Shown piece by piece: positions 7,073 to 14,493 of a DNA stretch of 28,178 nucleotides (position 1 is the first letter of the stretch; the number at the start of each line of letters is the position of its first letter). The DNA comes from a virus, in IMG/VR virus record IMGVR_UViG_3300044530_000011, positions 1 through 28,178 of that record; one strand, 5' to 3'. The position numbers were made by a program, and so were the translations under genes. Below the pieces are notes generated by a model. That model was not told the origin of the DNA. It did not search any database and saw nothing but the letters and a program-made list of their open reading frames with translations.

Positions 7073-7209
7073 TTCCGTACAACCTTTTCCCACTGTAGGC
7101 AAACAACTTTGCGGTTATAAACATCACCCGTCCACGCCCACCGCACACAGCGGTATTCAGTTGAGGCCGCTTGCGATAGTAGTAAAACAACCGCAAGTGC
7201 CCATTTCAT
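7069..7209 (-). CDS. Small exported protein, 46 aa
   Basis: A reading from ATG 7209 to TGA 7071-7069 that fills the space between two annotated genes; it overlaps both by ATGA. It begins with a signal-peptide-like sequence (MKWALAVVLLLSQAAS), with likely cleavage after AAS, leaving about 30 residues: TEYRCVRWAWTGDVYNRKVV, then a second Cys in VCLQWEKV. Two Cys suggest one disulfide in the periplasm. There is no lipobox, so it is not an obvious outer spanin. The compact RCVRW.W.GDVYNRKVVCL pattern looks conserved-type. Role unknown; the location suggests envelope or lysis function. Confidence 0.75.
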   Translation of the reverse strand: MKWALAVVLLLSQAASTEYRCVRWAWTGDVYNRKVVCLQWEKVVRK

Positions 7210-7427
7210 TTGTCTACTTTATTGTCCAGTTTGTCAAAAATCTTGCCAAGCATTTCTTTGACTTCACGCATGTCAGCGCGATAGTCATCGCGGGTGACGT
7301 AGTTCAAAGGCATTGCCCGAACGTCGGTGTCTAGGCGCTCCAAGGAACGGTAGATGTTGTTTAGCACCCAACCACCTAAGAACCCCGCCAAACTCACCGC
7401 GATGTTAAATAAAACTTGGGTATCCAT
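7206..7427 (-). CDS. Small N-anchored membrane protein with coiled coil, 73 aa
   Basis: The product has an N-terminal membrane span (FNIAVSLAGFLGGWVLNNIY) followed by a charged helical domain (YVTRDDYRADMREVKEMLG, then KIFDKLDNKVDK). This shape is shared by inner spanins and by XhlA-type haemolysin-like phage proteins, but the coiled coil is short for a spanin reaching the outer membrane. Its ATG overlaps the upstream gene's TAA (TAATG), and its stop overlaps the 46-aa gene. Probable lysis-cluster member; function inferred only. Confidence 0.7.
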   Translation of the reverse strand: MDTQVLFNIAVSLAGFLGGWVLNNIYRSLERLDTDVRAMPLNYVTRDDYRADMREVKEMLGKIFDKLDNKVDK

Positions 7428-9331
7428 TACTTTTTACCCGTTCCACGAATTTCTATGCGGAAAGGTTCGTTTAAAGCGTTTTTGTTTGCACCCTTTGGCG
7501 CCAACTGGTTGGGTTGCTTCAAAGATTCTTGAAGTTGTTTTTTGTATTGCATTCCACGCGCAAACTCGGCAGCCGTTTGAGTGCCAGGAATTTTAAATGG
7601 TAAATTTTGCAAGGCTTCAAGACCACGCAAGACAGCGCCAGCCGTGTTAGGGTAGTTAACCGCGCCTGGCTCTTTGACCATCACATCGCTGATACTTTGC
7701 TTTAAATCAAGAAGTTTGTCTCTGCCAGGCTTGCCAAACATATAACTAAGTTTGTCTTCTCGATCAAGCTGAGTAACAAAATTATTAAAATTATTTAAAC
7801 GAATATCGTCTGTGTCATTACCTTTTTTAAGCAACAAATCTTTCATTTGTTGTAAGGTAAAGGCAGTCAATTCTTTGTAAGCCTGTTGACCTTCTTTGCC
7901 GCCTTTTTTAAGCAAATCAGTGACGGTTTTCATTTCTTCTAATGAACCATCAATAACAATATGTTTATAAACATCATCAAGCGCTACTTGACGATCTTTG
8001 TATCCAGCTTTTGTGCCAAGCAATTTGTCAACACGATAAACATCTTCAAAATCTTTTGCCAATTGCGTTCTGGCTTGACGAGCTTCTTGATATAACTTAC
8101 CACCAGCGCCAGCGCTAATTTGATCAATTAAATCTTTTAATGGCCTTGCACTTGGAGAATCTTTAGCTGTACCAATTACTTGATAAATATCGTCCAAATT
8201 ACGAATTGAAATAGTCCCAGTTTTTTGTGGGTCATTCATGGCTAACAATTCAGCCACATCATTTAAAATTGGATCTAATTTTTCGCGGCGTGTAGGACTT
8301 TTTGTTCCAATGTAATCAAGCAAATTTTGATAAGGAACTTGTTCTAAAGTTTCGCCAGCATTATCTGCTTTGGCATATTTTGCTTTGTAATCATCAAATT
8401 TTTTGGTATATAAATTAACCATGGTTTTATCAACCAAAGTACCAAGTGCGCGAGGGTTACTGCGATCAAAAGCCAACCCTTCTTCTCCAACAACTTGATT
8501 TGTCATGCGTTCAAATTGATTCAAAATATCTTCTTTTTGACCAACTTTAAACGCACCATATTCTCTGCCCAATTTAGCTTTAACATCTTCAGAAACGCCA
8601 GGCAAGGCGCCACGTTGAACGTCTGACTCAAACTGTTGTTTTTGTAAATTCTTTTCACGCTCACCAGCTGTAGCACGAATACCAAATTGCTCCAACCGTT
8701 GCTGACGCATCAAATCTTCAGCGGTATTGGCAGCACCCATGCCTGGCATAACAGGTTGTTCGCGTGTCATTGCTTTGGCCAAAGCATTTTGAACTGGTGT
8801 AACCACTTGGCTTACAACAGGACGAGCCATTGCACCGGCTTGCATCAAGGTTGCAGGCGCCAAAGCGTTAAGCGATGTACCAACTGTGCCAAGTGTTGGT
8901 GGCAAAGCGCCTGTAATTGGTTGCAAGAACTCACCAACAGCGCCCAAGGCTTTTCTGGCCGTCTGTGTGCGGGGCTGATACATAACAGACTTAGCCGCCT
9001 GTTCGCCAGCGCGAATACCTTCTTGAGTGCCATATTTGCCACTTGCCAAAGTGCCAGCAATACCAACAATAGGTGCAATAGCACCGCCGGCCAAGGTAGC
9101 GCCAAGCGCCAATGGAGTTTCAATCACACCCATGATGCGGTCACGCATAGAAATTTCAGGCGCTACGGGAGGGGCAATGCCAAACTTTACGCGAATGGCT
9201 TGCTGGGTTTCTAAATTTGCACCAGTAAAGTTTTTATCATTTGCAGAAAACTTGTCAAAGATGGCCGCCTTAGTTTCTGCATTTGCATTGACATAATTTG
9301 GATCATCTAAAATTGAAGATAAATTGGCCAT
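7427..9331 (-). CDS. Probable ejection (internal virion) protein, 634 aa
   Basis: A long, helix-rich protein without enzyme motifs. Residues ~60-180 form a Gly/Ala-rich hydrophobic region (LALGATLAGGAIAPIVGIAG, later GALPPTLGTVGTSLNALAPA) that could insert in membranes. The remainder is a charged helical domain to residue 634. P22 gp16/gp20-type ejection proteins show this combination, and the gene sits in the expected place, just after two other virion proteins. It would leave the capsid with the DNA and help form a trans-envelope channel. A good AAGGGA site precedes ATG 9331. The C-terminal two-thirds is clearly more AT-rich than the N-terminal part. Assignment is by context and composition. 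Confidence 0.65.
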   Translation of the reverse strand: MANLSSILDDPNYVNANAETKAAIFDKFSANDKNFTGANLETQQAIRVKFGIAPPVAPEISMRDRIMGVIETPLALGATLAGGAIAPIVGIAGTLASGKYGTQEGIRAGEQAAKSVMYQPRTQTARKALGAVGEFLQPITGALPPTLGTVGTSLNALAPATLMQAGAMARPVVSQVVTPVQNALAKAMTREQPVMPGMGAANTAEDLMRQQRLEQFGIRATAGEREKNLQKQQFESDVQRGALPGVSEDVKAKLGREYGAFKVGQKEDILNQFERMTNQVVGEEGLAFDRSNPRALGTLVDKTMVNLYTKKFDDYKAKYAKADNAGETLEQVPYQNLLDYIGTKSPTRREKLDPILNDVAELLAMNDPQKTGTISIRNLDDIYQVIGTAKDSPSARPLKDLIDQISAGAGGKLYQEARQARTQLAKDFEDVYRVDKLLGTKAGYKDRQVALDDVYKHIVIDGSLEEMKTVTDLLKKGGKEGQQAYKELTAFTLQQMKDLLLKKGNDTDDIRLNNFNNFVTQLDREDKLSYMFGKPGRDKLLDLKQSISDVMVKEPGAVNYPNTAGAVLRGLEALQNLPFKIPGTQTAAEFARGMQYKKQLQESLKQPNQLAPKGANKNALNEPFRIEIRGTGKK

Positions 9332-9340
9332 ATTTGTCCC

Positions 9341-10846
9341 TTACCTTGGCTGGCTTAACAAAGGATTTGATAAATCTACCCCAGTTCCACCGCCTGGCAA
9401 TCCTTCAAGCGCTTTTCTTGATGCTTTAGGAACACGGCCATAAGTAGTTTCAAGATTAATTGTGCTGCGTTTCAACATGTCTTCAATGACTTTGGTTTGT
9501 TCATTAAAACCTTGTTTGGTTGTAAACTTTCCAGACCACGAAGCAGGGTTAGTTATTTGCGACTCAATAATTGACATATCAGGGCCAGTCAATGCGCCAA
9601 GGGTGTACAAGTCTTTAACGCCCATTAACAGTGCCGTGTACTTTGATGTCATGGCGGCTGTGTCTGCACCAGATGGTAGAAATTTAGCGCCTGTAAATAA
9701 ATTTTTGTTGACTTCATCTTTAAAGTCTTTAAGTGAACCAGCAAGACCCGCCAATTGCAAATCAGTGTCATTAAATTTAACAGGCGCTTCTTTCTTGCTT
9801 CCCACTGGTTGACCAGCCACGCGCATACCATCTACAGACGGTCTAGGCATGGCAGCAGGCGCCGCAGTTTGGTCAAGCACACTGGTCATGCCAGGGATGG
9901 CCGGCATGCGTTGACCAGGCAATGCAGCTGGTGGCTGACGCATCATGCTTGCGCCTGGTGCGGCTGCGGGTGCAGCTTGGAAGCCAGTTGGGCCGTACAC
10001 CACAGGAGTGGCCACGCCAGTTCTAAGGTTGACCGCTAACAAACCACTTGGATCTTCTTGGATTGACAAGCCAGGATTAGCTTGCTCAAACGCAAACTTT
10101 TCACGCGCTAAACCAAGCTGGCCTTGAGCAGTTCTTTCGCCAAATGTTGGCGTTTTAGCTATAGTCCCGCCAACAATTGGCATACCGTAACCCGCCATCG
10201 CAGGATTGTCTTGAATGGTTTGAATCACACCGCCAATGTCCCGATCGCGTGTTTTTGGCAACATAAAACCAAGTTTGTCTTTGGCGTCCAAAATACCCAT
10301 AACTTTTTGAACTCTGTATTGTTGATACTGTTCGGGGGTCATGTTTTGAAGTTGTTGAATTTCGGCAGTAACCGATTTCATATCAAACACGCCATTTTTG
10401 GCACCTTTGGTCAACTCAGATATTGCTGCTTGTGGGGTTGAAGCCGATCCGACTGCGTTCCAAGCAAACTTTAATTTTTTGTCTTGCAAGTCAAATTGAT
10501 TTTTTTCAATTTCACCTTGGGTTTTTTTGACGGCAAGCGCAGCAGCTTCAATTTCTCGGCGTGTTTTTTCAATGCCTGGAATTTGTGCCCCGCCACCGCC
10601 TTTTGCCAAAAGACCGGTCAATTTGTTGTAATTGATTGTGCCGGTATTAGGATCAATAGATTGGCTATAAGCATCAGCTAACACATTTTGCGTTGCTTCT
10701 GCGCGTTGAGCAGAGCCAAGTTGATACTGCGCTAATTGATTTTGATTTTGCGCGTTTTGAATAGCCGCAATCTGGCCATACTGCGCCAAAGGATTGGCTA
10801 TTTCTATTGGGCGAACGCCAAGAGAAATGTTTGGATCAAGTGCCAT
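9341..10846 (-). CDS. Probable ejection or internal virion protein, 501 aa
   Basis: The N-terminus (MALDPNISLGVRPIEIANPL followed by Gln/Asn-rich QNAQNQNQLAQYQLG) is a type I recall from many uncultured podoviruses. After a helical region with IEKTRREIEAAALAVKKTQG there is a Pro/Ala/Met-rich flexible linker (residues ~290-345) and a C-terminal domain ending SNPLLSQPR. No enzyme motif is visible. Its place between two injection-type proteins suggests a role in the ejected complex. AAGGAAT lies upstream of the ATG. Function is inferred from neighbourhood and composition. Confidence 0.6.
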   Translation of the reverse strand: MALDPNISLGVRPIEIANPLAQYGQIAAIQNAQNQNQLAQYQLGSAQRAEATQNVLADAYSQSIDPNTGTINYNKLTGLLAKGGGGAQIPGIEKTRREIEAAALAVKKTQGEIEKNQFDLQDKKLKFAWNAVGSASTPQAAISELTKGAKNGVFDMKSVTAEIQQLQNMTPEQYQQYRVQKVMGILDAKDKLGFMLPKTRDRDIGGVIQTIQDNPAMAGYGMPIVGGTIAKTPTFGERTAQGQLGLAREKFAFEQANPGLSIQEDPSGLLAVNLRTGVATPVVYGPTGFQAAPAAAPGASMMRQPPAALPGQRMPAIPGMTSVLDQTAAPAAMPRPSVDGMRVAGQPVGSKKEAPVKFNDTDLQLAGLAGSLKDFKDEVNKNLFTGAKFLPSGADTAAMTSKYTALLMGVKDLYTLGALTGPDMSIIESQITNPASWSGKFTTKQGFNEQTKVIEDMLKRSTINLETTYGRVPKASRKALEGLPGGGTGVDLSNPLLSQPR

Positions 10847-10855
10847 GTTTATTCC

Positions 10856-11641
10856 TTATCCGTATATTTGTCGTTCAAGGTCTGCATTGGATGGGCTGTT
10901 GCCACGATTTTGCAATGCGTTAAGCAACGCATTGCCTTGGGTGTAGTTTAAATAAGTACCCACACCACCAGTAAAAGCGTTAGCCATACCCACTTGACCA
11001 GCCGCTTGTGCTGCGCCAGCGCTGGTCATTAAATTGCCTACGTTTGTGCCGTATGACCCTAACGCATTACCAGCACTAGTTGCGTAGTTTTGACCAGCTT
11101 GGCCAACTAAATTAGTAGAAGTTTGACCGATACCAGACAACGCTGCTTGACGGTTATACAACTGGTTCTCACGCGCCACGTCAGTGTTGTAGCCAGTTAA
11201 AGCGCGGTTGTATGCGTTGCCAAATTCTTGAGACGCTGACTCTTGCGCGTAGTCTTGCATTCCTTTAAGCGTTTGTCCAGACACTAAACCACCTCTTGCG
11301 CGTGCTTTAGATGCCAGCGCTTTACGGCCTTCAGCTAAACGGAACGCATAGCCGGGATCAGCGGTGTAATCACCCGCGCCAAATTTAAACGCGCCAGGCA
11401 CATTGCCAGCGGTGCGTTGCATTTCAGCTAATGCGTTATAACCAGCCGTACGATAAGGCGCTTGATCAGCACGCGTTTTCTCATACATTTCGCGTTGCAA
11501 CGCAACTTGTTGATCAGAAATTTCTTTCTGCACCTCAGACGCTTGCGCCACCGCGCCCGCTTGTGTTTTAGAAGCGCTTCTTGATGAGGCCGCGCCTAAT
11601 AAGGCGCCGCCAATAATTGCCGTTGCTGTTCCTATTGCCAT
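10856..11641 (-). CDS. DNA-transfer/ejection protein, P22 gp7-like
   Basis: The 261-residue protein starts with a hydrophobic Gly/Ala helix (MAIGTATAIIGGALLGAASS), followed by a helical stretch (residues 30-60) and the characteristic segment DPGYAFRLAEGRKALASKAR, then GGLVSGQTLKGM and an Asn/Gly/Ala-rich tail. This pattern resembles phage DNA-transfer proteins of the P22 gp7 type, which are packaged in the head and ejected into the host. The gene overlaps the GNAT gene by 10 bases and precedes two further ejection candidates, giving a three-gene set as in P22. Moderately confident. Confidence 0.7.
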   Translation of the reverse strand: MAIGTATAIIGGALLGAASSRSASKTQAGAVAQASEVQKEISDQQVALQREMYEKTRADQAPYRTAGYNALAEMQRTAGNVPGAFKFGAGDYTADPGYAFRLAEGRKALASKARARGGLVSGQTLKGMQDYAQESASQEFGNAYNRALTGYNTDVARENQLYNRQAALSGIGQTSTNLVGQAGQNYATSAGNALGSYGTNVGNLMTSAGAAQAAGQVGMANAFTGGVGTYLNYTQGNALLNALQNRGNSPSNADLERQIYG

Positions 11642-12099
11642 GACGTTACCTCTTTAATGAATGTGCGCTCCATTGGCTTGAACCCAGCGCGAATGTAAAG
11701 ATTTTCCATCTTTTTTGCCCGATTGTCTTCTAACGCAACCATAAATAATGCGGCTGCTTCTTTGTCTTTTGCCCATTGTTCAATTTGTTTGAACATTTGA
11801 CCGCCAGCGCCGCTTCCCCGTGATGCTGGAGTTAGCCACCACCACAACTCTTGCACAACAAGCGCCGAAGGGTTGAAGTAAAGCGGGTATACAAGAGCGC
11901 CGCATACACCAACAATTTCATCTTCAATTTCTGCAAGCCAAATACCAATACTATCGTTTTGTAGTGATGACAAGTAAAACTGTGAATATCCAGGCACATC
12001 AAACCCAATCGACCCGTGCATTGGGGACGCAGCATGAAACGCCTGCGCTAATATCAGATATTGAGGCAGATCAGACTCAAGGGCTTTGCGAACAAGCAT
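11632..12099 (-). CDS. GNAT-family N-acetyltransferase
   Basis: A 155-residue single-domain GNAT. The N-terminal strand-helix (MLVRKALESDLPQYLILAQA), central strands (GIWLAEIEDEIVGVCGAL), LWWWLTPASRGSGAGG with the acetyl-CoA pyrophosphate loop R94-GSGAGG100, and the closing ENLYIRAGFKPMERTFIKEV follow the GNAT order. It would transfer an acetyl group to an amine on an unknown substrate. It lies between the tail fibre and ejection genes, not among early genes, so it may act on virion proteins or be injected; this is inference. GCGAGGT lies upstream of ATG 12099. Confidence 0.88.
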   Translation of the reverse strand: MLVRKALESDLPQYLILAQAFHAASPMHGSIGFDVPGYSQFYLSSLQNDSIGIWLAEIEDEIVGVCGALVYPLYFNPSALVVQELWWWLTPASRGSGAGGQMFKQIEQWAKDKEAAALFMVALEDNRAKKMENLYIRAGFKPMERTFIKEVTSWQ

Positions 12100-12103
12100 T
12101 AGG

Positions 12104-12154
12104 TTACCTCGCGCCTAAAAACATAGCTGTTGATTGTACTGATAAATTCATCAT
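12104..12154 (-). CDS. Possible 16-aa leader-like ORF
   Basis: The fibre stop and an ATG overlap as TAATG (12156-12152), opening a 16-codon frame MMNLSVQSTAMFLGAR that ends at TAA 12106-12104, just before the GNAT start. The GNAT ribosome site (GAGGT) is inside its end. It could be a coupling peptide that carries ribosomes from the fibre gene to the GNAT gene, or a chance ORF or remnant. No further support is visible. Confidence 0.25.
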   Translation of the reverse strand: MMNLSVQSTAMFLGAR

Positions 12155-14493
12155 TACCCCAGTAGCAGAATGTTGTTCGGGATGTACTGCGTCATCAACC
12201 AATTAGTGCCGTCAGACACAAGTGTCGCAGAATCTCCAGAACTTGCCAAGAGAATTGACGTAGCCGCCGAGCCGCCAGCCAAGGGCACTACGTTGCTAGA
12301 CGCAGACACCAAAGTCTGCGCTTGGTAGTTCTGAAAGTACAAAACGCGCCCAGACCATAACGCCGCAGCAGGCAACGTGGCCGTGCAAGTTGAGCCTGTC
12401 TTGTTGTTGATTAGCCAAACTTCAGTATCAGCAACCGTAAAGTTAGCCGTTTTGGTAACAGGCGCAGATGGCGCGCTAGTTGTTGCAGCCAGCGTGCCTG
12501 CGGCAAAAGACAGGCCAGAACCAACGGTGACGTTGCTAAAGCCACCAGAGCCGTTGCCGTACAGGATCGAAGTCCCACTGGTGGCTGGCGCGTAGTCCGT
12601 GCCCGACGTAGCGGCAGAAATTGCCGTACCGTTGCCTTTAAGGATGCCAGTGATGCTGGTCGATAGCGTCAGTGCAGGCGTTGCCCCGCCGCTTGACGTA
12701 CCGGCAAGACCATTGGCCGACGCAACTGAGACAGCCGTGACGTAAGTGCCTGCGGGCTGTTTGCTGTTAAATGTGTTCCAGTCGGTTGACGTCAGGTAGC
12801 CGTTAGTCGATGTATTGGCCGCAGCCATCGAGATGGCCGGTGTTACACCGCCGCTAGACACAACTGGCGCAGTGCCGGTGACCGAGGTGACGTAAGTGCC
12901 TGCTACTTGAGCGCCGACGGTGTTGTATGAGATTGTTCGGGCAACAGAGCCGTCAAAAGTCGTGCCAGATGCCGCGCCTGCGCCGCCATTGTTAAAAGTT
13001 ACCGCATTGGCAACACTGCCTACGCCGGTGACGGTGCTTGGCGCGGCGTGCTGCCAGTAACCGCCAGACGTATATTGCAGAAGGTCACTGGTTGCCGCGC
13101 TACTGCTTTCAACGTCATTTAAATCGTCAAGTTGTATGCCGATTCGTGGCCTGACAAAAATTGAACCGTTGGACGCCGCGTAAACAACTGCCGCCACTTG
13201 GATCTTTGCCGCTGGCGCTGCTGGCTCAGTGTCCGTCAAACCACCAGCCACCGCAGGGTTGTAATACAGTATCTGGCCATCTACCCATGCTTCGGCGCCG
13301 CCTGTAGTATTGATGCCACGCACGATACCAAAGCTGGTGATGTAAATCCAATCGTTAAGTGCGCCGCTTTCGGTGGCAACGCCCATGAACAAATACGCCG
13401 TTGATTTGGTCAAACCGCTTGCTGGTGCGGCAGTCAGACCACCGCTTGCACCGACTGTGCCAGTAAGCATGACGCCTTGGCCTTCAGTAATTGCCGCCGA
13501 ACACTTGACCCGATAATATATTTCTTCGCCAATTTGCTGGATAGCGTTGCCGCCTTCCATGACAAGGCTTAAAGTCTGCGCGTTGTCTGCGTTGTCCCAA
13601 TACAAAGTGCCTTGGGCCGTTGGCAAGGTTGCTGGCGTAATGTCAAACTCAACAGCATTAAGGCTGGTATTGCCATTGTCATCAATGATGACAGTGCTAT
13701 TTTGAATCAGCTTGCCAGTTGTTAAGTCAAACCTAGCAACAGCGTTATCGGTAGCACTTGCAGGGCCAACAACATCGCCATTAGTTGCCGGTGCGGCCCA
13801 TGTAGGCGCGCTGCCAGTGGTGGCTGTCAGTATTTGACCAGTCGTGCCTGCCGCAGTAAACGCATAGGCCGTACCTGTACCATAAGACACCCCGTAAGCC
13901 GTAGGTGTATCCGTGCTGTTTGTGCCGCCATTGGCGATGGGTAGAACGCCGTCTACATGGGTTGTAAGGCCGATCTTGCCCCACGATGGCGCTGTGTCTA
14001 CGCCACCTGAGATTAGCGCGTTCCCAGTCGCCACATCAGCAAGTTTAGCTAAAGTGGTTGTAGTGTCTGCATACAACAAGTCGCCTACAGCATAAGATGC
14101 AAAGCCTGTGCCGCCATTTGCAGCAATCAATGTGCCGTCCAACACCACCACGCCCACGGCAGCGGCCACTGGCGTTAGGCCAGTTGTGCCGCCAGAGAAG
14201 GACAGCACGCCATCATTGGCTACGGTAATTGTGCCCGAACCGTTGGCCACCGATATGCCTGAACCAGCACCAAGAGTGTTAAGGGTATACCCTGTACCGT
14301 TGCCAATAAGCAACTGCCCATCAGTAGGGATTGTGCCCAAACCCGTACCGCCGCCAGTAACTGAAATAAAGCCTGTACCTGACCCCGTAATTGTGTACAG
14401 GTTGTACAAAAACAAGTACCACTCACGCGCAATTCTTCCGTCTTTATCTAAGAAATTAACCCGTGGCGCGGTGATTTGGTTGTTAACTGCCAT
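12154..14493 (-). CDS. Large tail fibre protein, 779 aa
   Basis: The N-terminus (ITAPRVNFLDKDGRIAREWY, LFLYNLY) looks like a conserved virion-attachment segment. It is followed by Gly/Thr-rich beta repeats (GGGTGLGTIPTDGQLLIGNG; SYGTGTAYAFTAAGTTGQIL), a globular middle domain (ATLPTAQGTLYWDNADNAQT to FVRPRIG, residues ~285-450) seen in many phage structural proteins, more repeats with STNGYLTSTDWNTFNSKQ, and a beta-rich C-terminal end (SGRVLYFQNYQAQTLVSASS). This is a classic elongated trimeric fibre plan and probably the receptor-binding appendage. Its ATG overlaps the gp10-like stop by one base. No peptidase S74 chaperone is seen at the end. Confidence 0.8.
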   Translation of the reverse strand: MAVNNQITAPRVNFLDKDGRIAREWYLFLYNLYTITGSGTGFISVTGGGTGLGTIPTDGQLLIGNGTGYTLNTLGAGSGISVANGSGTITVANDGVLSFSGGTTGLTPVAAAVGVVVLDGTLIAANGGTGFASYAVGDLLYADTTTTLAKLADVATGNALISGGVDTAPSWGKIGLTTHVDGVLPIANGGTNSTDTPTAYGVSYGTGTAYAFTAAGTTGQILTATTGSAPTWAAPATNGDVVGPASATDNAVARFDLTTGKLIQNSTVIIDDNGNTSLNAVEFDITPATLPTAQGTLYWDNADNAQTLSLVMEGGNAIQQIGEEIYYRVKCSAAITEGQGVMLTGTVGASGGLTAAPASGLTKSTAYLFMGVATESGALNDWIYITSFGIVRGINTTGGAEAWVDGQILYYNPAVAGGLTDTEPAAPAAKIQVAAVVYAASNGSIFVRPRIGIQLDDLNDVESSSAATSDLLQYTSGGYWQHAAPSTVTGVGSVANAVTFNNGGAGAASGTTFDGSVARTISYNTVGAQVAGTYVTSVTGTAPVVSSGGVTPAISMAAANTSTNGYLTSTDWNTFNSKQPAGTYVTAVSVASANGLAGTSSGGATPALTLSTSITGILKGNGTAISAATSGTDYAPATSGTSILYGNGSGGFSNVTVGSGLSFAAGTLAATTSAPSAPVTKTANFTVADTEVWLINNKTGSTCTATLPAAALWSGRVLYFQNYQAQTLVSASSNVVPLAGGSAATSILLASSGDSATLVSDGTNWLMTQYIPNNILLLG

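Noticed and set aside
7072-7102. Upstream TTG start adding ten residues to the tail-anchored 164-aa protein
   Set aside because: The ATG at 7072 overlaps the preceding stop as ATGA and begins the typical MIDPITA sequence; the TTG extension lies within the 46-aa gene.
7069-7427. Inner/outer spanin pair (73-aa and 46-aa genes)
   Set aside because: The 46-aa protein has no lipobox Cys after its signal sequence, and the 73-aa coiled coil is short; the overlap alone is not enough to call spanins.
8687-9214. + strand frame of 175 codons opposite the ejection protein
   Set aside because: Shadow frame; rich in Cys, His and Arg with no coherent fold, while the - strand frame is part of a long gene with a ribosome site.
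12154-14493. Diversity-generating retroelement target in the fibre
   Set aside because: No reverse transcriptase, no template/variable repeat pair with A-specific changes was seen; the fibre repeats are protein-level beta repeats.
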